Notes under the pieces: generated by a model
What the model saw: only the letters and a program-made list of their open reading frames with translations
What the model was told of the DNA's origin: nothing
The model's database searches: none
Assembly (NCBI GenBank): GCA_022822245.1
Contig: JAJECB010000386.1
Location: forward strand, 1 to 7,494
Length of the DNA stretch: 7,494 nucleotides
Reading direction: 5' to 3'
From: Gammaproteobacteria bacterium
Lineage (GTDB): Bacteria; Pseudomonadota; Gammaproteobacteria; HK1
Position numbers and translations under genes: made by a program
Part shown: one piece after another, positions 1 through 6,541 of the stretch
How positions within the stretch are numbered: position 1 is the stretch's first letter
Layout of the letters: each line of letters opens with the position of its first letter

Positions 1-77
1 GGCTTGAGGGAGTACGGCCCGCTACCGCAAGCATCTTGGCGTCCGCAGCAGGAAATCGCTGATTTTTTGCGAGCCAG
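1..77 (-). repeat. Partial, degenerate copy of the palindromic MITE-like repeat
   Basis: This stretch aligns over its whole length with the reverse complement of 6141-6216, the left arm of the intact repeat. Shared blocks include GGCTTGAGGGAGT at 1-13 and a run of about 21 bases at 38-58 containing CGTCCGCAGCAGG. Identity between the blocks is moderate. The outer terminus is decayed: it ends in CCAG at 74-77 where the intact copy has CTAG. The 5-bp side hairpin of the intact arm is not conserved, because one strand of the stem has changed. The rest of the element, if present, lies left of the window. The outer end sits 14 bases past the stop codon of the minus-strand Uma2 gene, with the same arm facing the gene as in the copy after the second amidase. 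Confidence 0.8.
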
Positions 78-91
78 GCGTCAGCCAGCGC

Positions 92-721
92 TCAACCGCC
101 CGACTCCGGGGCGTCGAACACTTCGGACACGTCGGCCGCAAAGCCTTCGAGCAACGCGGACAGGGCCGCCGCGCCGCGCGCGAACACCCCGTGCTCGACG
201 TACGCATCGTCCTCCAGCGCGAGCACCGTGATCGTCTCGTCGCGCGGGTCCACGATCCAGTATTCCGGGATGCCTCCCTCGGCGTAGTCCGCGCGTTTCT
301 CGACCAGGTCCCGCCCGGGGTCGTCCGGGCTGACCACCTCGGCTACCAGGTCTGCGCCCAACCAGTAGCGGTCCTGGCGGCGGGGGTCCGATCTGTCCCG
401 GAGCAGCAGCAGGTCGGGCTCGCGGAACTTGCCCTCGCGGATGCGCATTCGCAGCGTGGAGAACCTCACGACACCGCCCGGCTCAAGATGGTTGTAGAAC
501 AGGCGGTAGAGGAACGCGAGGATGGCCTGGTGGGTGTCGGTCGGCATGGGCAGTTCCTGAACGTGCCCGTCGGTGAACTCGATCAGGCGGCGGCTGTGGT
601 CGGTGAGCCACAGGTACGCCTCGTCGCTCCAGGCCCCTTGGGGTGGAAGTACGTCGCACAGAAGGGAGGCGAGCGGGCGCCGATAAACGGGGCCGATCGT
701 CGTGGGCTCGGGGGTTGCCAT
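92..721 (-). CDS. Uma2-family (DUF820) PD-(D/E)xK nuclease-like protein
   Basis: The 209-residue product has the usual length and layout of the Uma2/DUF820 family, a predicted restriction-endonuclease-like fold of unknown biological role. An N-terminal segment with WSDEAYLWL (31-39) and LIEFTDGHVQELPMPT (46-61) leads into the helix with TDTHQAILAFLYRLF. The nuclease-like core follows: REPDLLLL (100-107, Asp103), LVAEVVSPDD (125-134, Glu128) and the K142-x-x-x-Y146 stretch. It ends with the family hallmark IPEYWIVDP (151-159). No signal peptide or membrane segment is seen. The ATG at 721 fits the family N-terminus, but no clear Shine-Dalgarno precedes it. The gene lies 48 bp after the MetE-like gene on the same strand, so co-transcription is likely, though a functional link is not. 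These genes are often multicopy in some phyla, and the annotation as an endonuclease is structural rather than demonstrated. Confidence 0.9.
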   Translation of the reverse strand: MATPEPTTIGPVYRRPLASLLCDVLPPQGAWSDEAYLWLTDHSRRLIEFTDGHVQELPMPTDTHQAILAFLYRLFYNHLEPGGVVRFSTLRMRIREGKFREPDLLLLRDRSDPRRQDRYWLGADLVAEVVSPDDPGRDLVEKRADYAEGGIPEYWIVDPRDETITVLALEDDAYVEHGVFARGAAALSALLEGFAADVSEVFDAPESGG

Positions 722-769
722 GGCATCAATCGTAGCGCGTTTCGCCGGAAAACGGCATCGCCACCTTCG

Positions 770-1927
770 CTACCAAAGCTCTGCGGAGGCGAGCTTCGCC
801 CCCTCGGCGAGGGTCGCCAGCTTGGCCCACACCACGTCCTCGGCCACGAAACTGTCGCCGGCGAAGGTCCCGAAGCCGCAGTCCACCCCGGCGATGATGC
901 GCTCGCGGTCCCCGAGGGCCGTCGCCGCCTCGAGGATCCGCCGCTTCACCACCTCGGGGTGCTCGACGTAGTTGTTCGTCGATTCGATGACCCCCACCAC
1001 CATGGTGAGATCGCCCGGAATGGCGGAGCTGCCGAGGGCCTCGACCTCGTGGGAGTGCCGCGGGTTGGCGAACGGAAGGCAGAGCCCGCCGACCTTCGCC
1101 TCGAGGAGGTGGGGGAGGACGTGCTCCAGGGCCACGTCCTCGGTGTGCGGCCCGTCCCGGTTCCCCCAGCACGAATGCAGCCGCACCCGATCGCGAGGAA
1201 TGCCCTCGATGGCGACGTTGATCGCCTCGATGTGCTGGACGACCCGCTCCTGAAACTCCGGGATCGACAGATCCTGGAAGAAGCTCGCCCGCTCCATGGC
1301 GAGGTCCGGGGCGTCGATCTGGAGCAGGAACCCTTGATCCGCGATGTAGCGGTACTCCTTTCCGATCTCGCGGGCCACCTCGAACAGGTACTCCTCGTGG
1401 CTCGGGTAGTGGTGGTTCATCATGGTGGTGGTCACCACCCCGGGCGACGCGGCGGTCATGAACGTCTCGAGGAACGCGCCCTGCGAAGCGTCGAGACACC
1501 GGCGGAACCCGGCGCATTCCGCCTCGACCCCGGAGAAGTCTTCGTAGCGCACGCCGGCGATGGCGGCGGGGGGGTTGTAGACCCGGGAGCGCGCCGCGCG
1601 GCGCGTCTTCAGGAGCTCCGCCCACTTGGGGTAGAGCTTCGTCTCGAGGGGCATCGGCCGCTTGCCCTCGCCGCCGAAGCCGGACATCCGCGAGGTCACG
1701 TAGGTCTGGAAGCTGACCCGCGGCTGCTCGCCGTCGTTGCCGACGTCCACTCCGCACGCGAGCTGCCGGTCCACGACATGCTGCATGGCGGCGGCGACCT
1801 CGCTCGCGAGCCGCGCCTCGTCCACCGCCTCCTCGTTGTCCTTGCGGATCAGCAGGTCGGAGAGGACCTCCCCGCGGGGAAGGCTTCCCATGTGGGTGGT
1901 GAGGATGCGGTCTTCGCTCGTCTTCAT
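770..1927 (-). CDS. Short MetE-like (cobalamin-independent methionine synthase family) protein
   Basis: The 385-residue product matches the C-terminal, catalytic-barrel-only branch of the MetE superfamily, which includes stand-alone methyltransferase-like and epoxyalkane:coenzyme M transferase-like enzymes. It is about half the length of full MetE and lacks its N-terminal domain. Visible motifs are RILTTHMGSLPR (7-18), the family N-terminus that supports this start; HSCWGNRDGPH (251-261), with His251 and Cys253 as zinc ligands; FANPRHSHE (286-294); TNNYVEHPE (317-325); and GVDCGFGTF (347-355), with Cys350 as a zinc ligand. At the position where remembered relatives carry a glutamate (an ExxNxRHEHE-type motif), this protein reads LPFANPRH, so the expected Glu ligand appears to be Pro285. 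Substrate is unknown; thiol alkyl transfer is the family theme. No strong Shine-Dalgarno is seen. The neighbouring hydrolase is transcribed divergently and Uma2 follows downstream. Confidence 0.88.
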   Translation of the reverse strand: MKTSEDRILTTHMGSLPRGEVLSDLLIRKDNEEAVDEARLASEVAAAMQHVVDRQLACGVDVGNDGEQPRVSFQTYVTSRMSGFGGEGKRPMPLETKLYPKWAELLKTRRAARSRVYNPPAAIAGVRYEDFSGVEAECAGFRRCLDASQGAFLETFMTAASPGVVTTTMMNHHYPSHEEYLFEVAREIGKEYRYIADQGFLLQIDAPDLAMERASFFQDLSIPEFQERVVQHIEAINVAIEGIPRDRVRLHSCWGNRDGPHTEDVALEHVLPHLLEAKVGGLCLPFANPRHSHEVEALGSSAIPGDLTMVVGVIESTNNYVEHPEVVKRRILEAATALGDRERIIAGVDCGFGTFAGDSFVAEDVVWAKLATLAEGAKLASAELW

Positions 1928-2037
1928 GGCACGGCTTGCCGGCAGGGGTGAACCGCGGCAAGCGTATCATTGCGGTCCGCCTGCGCGGCCCGGCGCGCGT
2001 CACGCGTCCGGAGGCAACGAAGAATCGGAGCACTGGC
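1928..2037. promoter_or_regulatory. Divergent intergenic region between MetE-like gene and hydrolase
   Basis: This 110-bp gap must hold the start signals for both flanking genes unless they are driven from further away. A TATCAT hexamer at 1965-1970 is one mismatch from a -10 consensus on the plus strand, but no well-spaced -35 accompanies it. A small perfect palindrome, TGCCGGCA (1937-1944), lies close to the MetE-like start. Neither can be called a promoter or operator from sequence alone. Confidence 0.3.
2027..2030 (+). promoter_or_regulatory. Shine-Dalgarno for the alpha/beta hydrolase
   Basis: GGAG lies 7 bases upstream of the ATG at 2038. It decides the start, because the same frame is open from an earlier ATG at 1936 that would add 34 arginine-rich residues with no similarity to hydrolase N-termini. 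Confidence 0.65.
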
Positions 2038-2928
2038 ATGAGCGCAACCCCCGTCACCTTCCACTCCGAGGGATTCAAGCTCGTCGGGGACCTCTACCGG
2101 CCGGAGGGCCTGGCGCACGGGGAGGAGCGGGCCGGCATCGTGCTCTGCCACGGCTACACCGGGGTCAAGGACCTCTACCTCCCCGACAACGCCCGCGTGC
2201 TCGCTGAGGCCGGCTACGTGGTGCTCGCCTTCGACTACAAGGGCTGGGGCGAGAGCGAGGGGCCGCGGACGCGCCTCGCCCCCTACAGCCGGGTCGCGGA
2301 CGTGCAGGCCGCCCTCACCTTCCTCGGCGCGCAGGCCGAGGTGGACGAGGGGCGCCTCGGGATCTACGGCACGAGCTATGGCGGCGCGACGGTGGTGTGG
2401 ACCGGGGCGGTCGACCGGCGGGTGGGGTGCATCGTGAGCGTGGTCGGGATCGGCCACGGCGAGCGCTGGATGCGGAGCATGCGCCGGCCGGACGAGTGGT
2501 TCGACCTCCTCGAACGCTCCGCCGCGGACCGGGTCAAGCGGACCATGGACGGGGAGTCGGAGCTCGTCGAGCGGAGCGAGGTGCTGCTCCCCGACCGCCA
2601 GTCGGCGGAGCTCGCGGCCGCCGCGCGCCGCAACGTCCCCTCCGCCCTCAACACCCTCCCCCTCGAGTACGTAGACGAGACCCTCGGCTTCCACCCGGAG
2701 TGGGTGGTGGACAAGATCGCCCCCCGCCCCGTCCTCTTCATCGCCACCGACGACGACCGCCTCGTCCCCCCGGAAGAGTCGCGGGCCCTCTACGACCGGG
2801 CTGGCGAGCCGAAGAAGCTGGTGGTGCTCGAAGGCTACGGGCACTACGAGGTCTACACCGATCCCGCCTTCACCGAGGTCATGGACGAGACCCTCGCCTG
2901 GTTCCGGGAGCACCTCCCGCCCCGCTGA
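2038..2928 (+). CDS. Alpha/beta hydrolase (dienelactone hydrolase/S9-like esterase family)
   Basis: The 296-residue cytosolic product has a complete alpha/beta-hydrolase layout. AGIVLCHGYTG (32-42) gives strand 3 and the His-Gly oxyanion region. VVLAFDYKGWGESEG (61-75) follows. LGIYGTSYGGA (107-117) is the nucleophile elbow with Ser113. PRPVLFIATDDDRLVP (229-244) carries the likely acid, Asp240. EGYGHYEVY (265-273) holds the catalytic His269. The cap region (about 140-225) is charged, with no signal peptide or membrane helix. The family covers esterases, dienelactone hydrolases and acylpeptide hydrolase-like peptidases, so the substrate cannot be assigned. The start at 2038 is chosen from the GGAG spacing and the family-like N-terminus. 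The gene is divergent from the MetE-like gene and convergent with the first amidase; proximity to two amidases hints at a shared catabolic role but does not prove it. Confidence 0.9.
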   Translation: MSATPVTFHSEGFKLVGDLYRPEGLAHGEERAGIVLCHGYTGVKDLYLPDNARVLAEAGYVVLAFDYKGWGESEGPRTRLAPYSRVADVQAALTFLGAQAEVDEGRLGIYGTSYGGATVVWTGAVDRRVGCIVSVVGIGHGERWMRSMRRPDEWFDLLERSAADRVKRTMDGESELVERSEVLLPDRQSAELAAAARRNVPSALNTLPLEYVDETLGFHPEWVVDKIAPRPVLFIATDDDRLVPPEESRALYDRAGEPKKLVVLEGYGHYEVYTDPAFTEVMDETLAWFREHLPPR

Positions 2929-2933
2929 GAGGA

Positions 2934-2948
2934 CCGCGCCGGGCGCGG
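2934..2948 (+). terminator. GC-rich hairpin after the hydrolase
   Basis: CCGCGC and GCGCGG form a 6-bp stem with a CGG loop, starting six bases past the hydrolase stop codon. It is followed by CTTCCCC rather than a T-run, so it is at best a weak intrinsic terminator or an mRNA 3'-end stabiliser. Confidence 0.4.
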
Positions 2949-2982
2949 CTTCCCCGCCACGCCTCTCCGCCGACTCGGACTC

Positions 2983-3003
2983 GGACCCCACCCTCCGGGG
3001 TCC
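2983..3003. terminator. Possible bidirectional terminator hairpin between convergent genes
   Basis: GGACCCC (2983-2989) and GGGGTCC (2997-3003) form a perfect 7-bp stem with the loop ACCCTCC. It sits between the convergent hydrolase (ends 2928) and first amidase (ends 3032), where a bidirectional terminator is expected. There is no T-run on either side, so assignment rests on position and stem strength. Confidence 0.4.
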
Positions 3004-3031
3004 GCGGGGCAATGCTGGCCCGCTCGGTTCG

Positions 3032-4432
3032 CTACCGGTCGGGGTGCCGGTGGTGCCAGTCCGTCTGCTGCTGGTAGGCGTGGCCCGCCCGCAGAAGGAG
3101 GTCCTCGCCGAAGTCGCGCCCGACAAGCTGGAAGCCGAGGGGCCTTCCCCCCGAGCTGAATCCGCAGGGGAGCGAGAGGGTCGGGCTTCCCGACATGTCG
3201 TGGGGCGCGGTGTAGCGGGTGAGGCGGTGGAGCCCGTCCGAGGAGTCCATGACCGCCGTGAAGCCGTCGACAGTCGGGGTCAGATCCGGATACGGCGGCG
3301 CGATGAACATGTCGACCTGCTCGAACAGGCGGGCGATCGTGCCCCGCCAATGGTTGCGGCAGGCGTTGGCCCGGCCGACCTCCACGCTGGTCGCGGCCCG
3401 GCCGAAGTCGATATGGGCCTTGAGCTCGCGGCCGTACGAGCCCGCCTTCGCCGGGTAGGTCTCCGCGTGAGCCGCCGCCGTCTCCGCGGCGCAGATGACC
3501 GCCCAGTGCGCGATGATCTCGCGCGTGTCGGGGATCGAGACCTCCACCACCTCGGCTCCCGCCCGCTCGAGGTCGCGAAGCGCCGCCCGCACCCCGGCCG
3601 CGACCTCGGGGTCCACGTCGTGCGCGCAATGGTCCTCGTCCCAGCCGATCCGCAACCCTCCGATGCCCTTCCCGAGCTCGGCGAGGTAGTCCGGCACCGG
3701 CTCGAGCGACGTGTGGTGGTCGTGGTCGTCGCGGCCCGCGATGGCCCCGAGCAGGGCCGCGCAGTCCTCCGCGGTGCGGGCCATCGGCCCGAGGTGGTCG
3801 AGGGTGTCGGACAGCATGAACACGCCGTGGCGGCTCACCCGGCCCCAGGTGGGCTTGAGCCCGGTCACCGCGCAGGCGAGCGAGGGGAATCGTATCGACC
3901 CCCCGGTGTCCGAGCCGAGCGAGCCGTAGCACATGCCGGTTGCGGTCGCGACCCCCGAACCGCTCGACGAGGCACCCGGCCAGAAGTCCGGATCCCACGG
4001 GTTCACCGGGGCCACGACGTCGGGGTGATGGCAGGCGAACGCGCCTTCGGTGAGTTCGAGCTTGCCGAGCAGAACCGCCCCCGCCTCGCGGAACCGCACG
4101 ACCGCGGTGCTGTCGTAGTCCGGCACGTAGTCGTTCAACAGGGGCATCCCCGCCCGGGTCCGCACTCCCTTCGTCCGGCAAAGGTCCTTCACCGCCACCG
4201 GCACCCCGTGGAGCGGGCCCCGGACGTTCCCGGCGACGATCTCCGCGTCCGCGGCCTCCGCCGCCGCCATGGCCGAATCGGCCATCAGGACCGAATAGGC
4301 GCGCAGATCTCCGTCGAGGGCGGCGATGCGGTCCAGCATGGCCCGGGTCGTTTCGACGGACGTCGACTCGCCGCCGCGAATGCGGGCCGAGACCTCCACG
4401 AGGCTCTGGTAGTGAATGGGTCGTTCGGGCAT
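3032..4432 (-). CDS. Amidase-signature family amidase (GatA-like)
   Basis: The 466-residue product is a full-length amidase-signature enzyme that hydrolyses a carboxamide to acid and ammonia or amine. The Ser-cisSer-Lys triad is intact: Lys82 in GVPVAVKDLC (76-85), cis-Ser155 in PGASSSGSG (152-160), and nucleophile Ser179 in GSDTGGSIRFPS (173-184). The 24-residue gap between the two serines is the family norm. The C-terminus has GSPTLSLPCGFSSGGRPLGFQLVG (415-438), another family hallmark. No signal peptide is seen. Automatic pipelines may call it glutamyl-tRNA amidotransferase subunit A, but no gatB or gatC is present, so a free-standing amidase is more likely. Start 4432 is chosen because AGGGAGAG lies upstream with GGAG spaced 8 bases; an earlier ATG at 4540 would add 36 residues and run through the intergenic palindrome. 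It is divergent from the second amidase. Confidence 0.93.
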   Translation of the reverse strand: MPERPIHYQSLVEVSARIRGGESTSVETTRAMLDRIAALDGDLRAYSVLMADSAMAAAEAADAEIVAGNVRGPLHGVPVAVKDLCRTKGVRTRAGMPLLNDYVPDYDSTAVVRFREAGAVLLGKLELTEGAFACHHPDVVAPVNPWDPDFWPGASSSGSGVATATGMCYGSLGSDTGGSIRFPSLACAVTGLKPTWGRVSRHGVFMLSDTLDHLGPMARTAEDCAALLGAIAGRDDHDHHTSLEPVPDYLAELGKGIGGLRIGWDEDHCAHDVDPEVAAGVRAALRDLERAGAEVVEVSIPDTREIIAHWAVICAAETAAAHAETYPAKAGSYGRELKAHIDFGRAATSVEVGRANACRNHWRGTIARLFEQVDMFIAPPYPDLTPTVDGFTAVMDSSDGLHRLTRYTAPHDMSGSPTLSLPCGFSSGGRPLGFQLVGRDFGEDLLLRAGHAYQQQTDWHHRHPDR

Positions 4433-4554
4433 CGTCTTCTCTCCCTGTCGCACCGAGCCGGGGCCCCGGACGGCTGTCCTTCGGCCCTGCCAGGCGGGTC
4501 TCGATGGTGCGATGATAGCCCCCGATCGAAACCCGGACACGAGGGGACCCGAGC
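4433..4554. promoter_or_regulatory. Divergent intergenic region between the two amidases
   Basis: This 122-bp gap separates the two divergent amidase starts. It holds a 12-bp perfect palindrome, CCGGGGCCCCGG (4458-4469), 25 bases from the first amidase start. A TCGAT/ATCGA inverted pair lies at 4501-4505 and 4525-4529. The Shine-Dalgarno of the first amidase is at 4439-4446 on the minus strand, and GAGGGG at 4541-4546 serves the second, 8 bases before its ATG. Shared regulation is plausible from the arrangement, but no regulator gene or clear -35/-10 pair is visible here. Confidence 0.4.
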
Positions 4555-6138
4555 ATGCCGTTCCAGCGCCCGCAGAAGGACGACGTCATCGAGCTCGCCA
4601 GGGAGCTCGGCATTCACCTGACCCGGACCGAAGCCCGCATCTTCCGAAGCCGCATGCTCGAGCACATCGACGCGTTGGAAGGATTTCACGAGCTTCGCAT
4701 CCCCGAAGACCGGCCGCCGCTCCGACAGGTCCGACGCGACCCCGGCCGCCGGCCCACCCCCGACGAAGACCCGCTCAACGCCTTCATCCGCCGCTGCCGG
4801 GTGGAGGGTGCGGCGGAGGGTCCCCTTGCGGGCAAGACGGTCGGGCTCAAGGACCATACCGCCGTCGCCGGGGTTCCGATGACGAACGGTTCGTACTTCC
4901 TCGACAGCTACATCCCGGAGTTCGACGCGACCGTCGTGACCCGGCTCCTCGATGCCGGCGCGGTCATCACCGGCAAGATGAACATGGAGGACTTCTCCTT
5001 CGGGGGCCCGGGCTTCGCGGGGGTGGGCGACTTCGGCCGGCCCCTCAACCCCCACGACCCCGCGTACGTCACGGGCGGCTCCTCCTCCGGTTCGGGCGCC
5101 GCCGTCGCCGGGGGCTACGTGGACCTCGCGTTCGGCGGGGACCAGGGCGGCTCGGTCCGGATCCCGTCCGCGTGGTGCGGGTGCGTGGGGCTGATGGCCA
5201 CCCACGGCCTCATCCCGCATACCGGGGTCTTCGGGCTCGAGCCCACGATCGACTACACCGGACCCATGACCCGGAGCGTCGACGACCTCGCGACGGTGCT
5301 CGACTGCGTCGCGGGCCGGGACGGCTACGACCCGCGGCAGGCGGCCGTGCCCGAGGACCTCCCGAACTACCGCGACGCGCTCGGCAGGGGTGTCGAAGGC
5401 CTGCGGATCGGCCTCCTCGAGGAAGGGTTCGGGGTCGAGAACGCCGAGCCGGCCGTCGACGACGCGGTGCGCGAAGCGGTCGCAGTCCTCGAACGGGCGG
5501 GAGCCACGGTGAACACCGTATCGGTGCCCGATCACGCCACGTCTTCCGCCGCCGTCATTCCCATCTACCTCGAAGGCGCGAGGCTCGCCTGGGATACGAA
5601 CCTCGGCGGCGGGCTCGCGAAGTCGTTCTATCCGGCGTCGATCATGGCGACGTTCGGGCGGGCGAAGCGAAGCCACAGCCACGAGCTGCCCCTCAACCTG
5701 AAGGTGATGCTGCTCTCGGCGACGTACGCGAGAGAGCGCTACAACGGCCGGCTTTACGCCAAGGCGCAGAACCTGCGGCCGGTCATCGTGCGGCAGTACC
5801 TCGAAGCCTTCGCCGGTGTCGACCTCCTCGCGATGCCCACCGTCCCGATCCGGGCGCACCTCTACGCCGAGCCCGCGGACCACGTCGAAGCCTTCGATCG
5901 CACCCTGTTCGGCGGCGAGCTGGGCGACGACCTCGGCCTCATCATCCGCAACACCGCCCCCTTCAACTACACCGGCTTCCCGAGCTTGAGCGTCCCGTGC
6001 GCGGGGGTTGCCGGAATGCCGGTCGGGCTCCAGCTCACCGCCCCGTACTTCCGGGAGGACGAGCTCATCCGCGCCGCCCACGCCTACCAGGAATCGGTGG
6101 ACTGGGAGAGCTGCTTTCCGAAGCGAGGCGCCGCCTGA
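4555..6138 (+). CDS. Amidase of the nitrile-hydratase-associated subgroup (amidase-signature family)
   Basis: The 527-residue product is a second full-length amidase-signature enzyme. The triad is Lys99 in TVGLKDHTAVAGVPM (95-109), cis-Ser176 in TGGSSSGSG (173-181) and nucleophile Ser200 in GGDQGGSVRIPS (194-205). The roughly 90-residue N-terminal extension before the lysine, and the string RVEGAAEGPLAGK (82-94), GDQGGS, IDYTGPMTRSVDDLA (232-246) and CVAGRDGYDPRQ (251-262), resemble Rhodococcus-type amidases encoded next to nitrile hydratase. It is therefore a likely broad-specificity carboxamide hydrolase, although no nitrile hydratase gene lies in this window. FPSLSVPCAGVAGMPVGLQL (475-494) is the usual C-terminal family block. 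GAGGGG eight bases upstream supports the start. The protein is clearly not a recent duplicate of the neighbouring amidase, which lacks the N-terminal extension. A palindromic repeat begins two bases after the stop codon. Confidence 0.93.
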   Translation: MPFQRPQKDDVIELARELGIHLTRTEARIFRSRMLEHIDALEGFHELRIPEDRPPLRQVRRDPGRRPTPDEDPLNAFIRRCRVEGAAEGPLAGKTVGLKDHTAVAGVPMTNGSYFLDSYIPEFDATVVTRLLDAGAVITGKMNMEDFSFGGPGFAGVGDFGRPLNPHDPAYVTGGSSSGSGAAVAGGYVDLAFGGDQGGSVRIPSAWCGCVGLMATHGLIPHTGVFGLEPTIDYTGPMTRSVDDLATVLDCVAGRDGYDPRQAAVPEDLPNYRDALGRGVEGLRIGLLEEGFGVENAEPAVDDAVREAVAVLERAGATVNTVSVPDHATSSAAVIPIYLEGARLAWDTNLGGGLAKSFYPASIMATFGRAKRSHSHELPLNLKVMLLSATYARERYNGRLYAKAQNLRPVIVRQYLEAFAGVDLLAMPTVPIRAHLYAEPADHVEAFDRTLFGGELGDDLGLIIRNTAPFNYTGFPSLSVPCAGVAGMPVGLQLTAPYFREDELIRAAHAYQESVDWESCFPKRGAA

Positions 6139-6140
6139 TC

Positions 6141-6324
6141 CTAGCCCGCATATTTCACCGATTTCCTGCTGCGGACGCCGATCCGCTCGCGGTGACAGGG
6201 CGCACTCCCTCAAGCCGCTTCACCGTAGTGTCGACTACGCCTTCAGCGCCTTTCGGTCCGTTCGCCCTGTCACCGCGGCGTCTCGACGCCCTCGCGTCGA
6301 AAATCGGTGAAATATGCGGGCTAG
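6141..6324. mobile_element. 184-bp palindromic MITE-like repeat, intact
   Basis: The ends are 24-bp perfect inverted repeats (6141-6164 and 6301-6324), starting CTAGCCCGCATATTTCACCG on the left. A second perfect 15-bp inverted pair, CGCGGTGACAGGGCG at 6188-6202 and its complement at 6263-6277, lies exactly 47 bp from each end, so both pairs share one axis of symmetry. The 23-base segments between them do not pair with each other; each holds its own hairpin: GCGGA/TCCGC (6171-6186) and TCGACGC/GCGTCGA (6283-6300, 4-base loop). A 6-bp hairpin, CGTAGT-GTCG-ACTACG, is near the centre (6224-6239). A strand could thus fold as a cross with a four-way junction. No transposase is encoded. CTAG at each end could be a target duplication or part of the terminus. 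A diverged half copy at 1-77 shows it is a repeat family. It may also end amidase transcription. Confidence 0.8.
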
Positions 6325-6500
6325 CCGGCATCGTTCGCCCGTCCCGGTGCGCGCCGTTTGCGGCGCCGGGAGGCGGATGAGCGGAAAGGGCCCCGACGGC
6401 CCCGCCCCGTGGTTCGCAGCCCCCCCGTCTGAGGCCCACGACGGGAGGGTCAGGGTCGGCGGGGGAACAGGCGGTTGCACGGCGTCCCGGGATGGACGAG

Positions 6501-6525
6501 CGGTCCCGGCTCGCCTGCGGGACCG
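6501..6525 (-). terminator. GC-rich hairpin after the ABC ATPase gene
   Basis: CGGTCCCG (6501-6508) and CGGGACCG (6518-6525) form a perfect 8-bp stem with a 9-base loop. On the minus strand it starts 16 bases past the stop codon of the transporter ATPase. No T-run follows, so it is a candidate terminator only. The remaining gap between the repeat and this hairpin (6325-6500) is GC-rich with nothing recognisable. Confidence 0.45.
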
Positions 6526-6541
6526 GAGCCCGCGCGGGAGA

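Noticed and set aside
92..721. Defence or toxin role for the Uma2 protein
   Set aside because: It stands alone with no antitoxin, methylase or defence partner nearby; family membership does not support such a role.
191..1951. 586-codon plus-strand open frame
   Set aside because: It runs antisense through both the Uma2 and MetE-like genes and has no recognisable domain; it is a by-product of high third-position GC.
1965..1970. TATCAT as a plus-strand -10 box
   Set aside because: No -35 hexamer sits at 16-18 bp spacing, so it is mentioned only in the intergenic entry and not called as a promoter.
1936..2037. Earlier ATG extending the hydrolase by 34 residues
   Set aside because: The extension is arginine-rich and unlike hydrolase N-termini, while the ATG at 2038 has a well-placed GGAG.
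3032..4432. Glutamyl-tRNA(Gln) amidotransferase subunit A (gatA)
   Set aside because: The GatA-like motifs are shared by all amidase-signature enzymes and no gatB or gatC flanks the gene.
4433..4540. Earlier ATG extending the first amidase by 36 residues
   Set aside because: It would make the intergenic palindrome coding; the ATG at 4432 has a strong Shine-Dalgarno and gives a family-like start.
4285..6213. 642-codon minus-strand open frame across the second amidase
   Set aside because: It is antisense to an amidase with an intact triad and crosses the promoter region; its composition is that of a GC shadow.
4416..6380. 654-codon plus-strand open frame
   Set aside because: It overlaps the second amidase in another frame, is rich in Arg/Pro/Gly, and starts antisense to the first amidase, continuing into the repeat.
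6008..6439. Small ORFs over the end of the second amidase and the repeat, on both strands
   Set aside because: They are translations of the palindromic repeat and its flanks, without a supported start or a known family.
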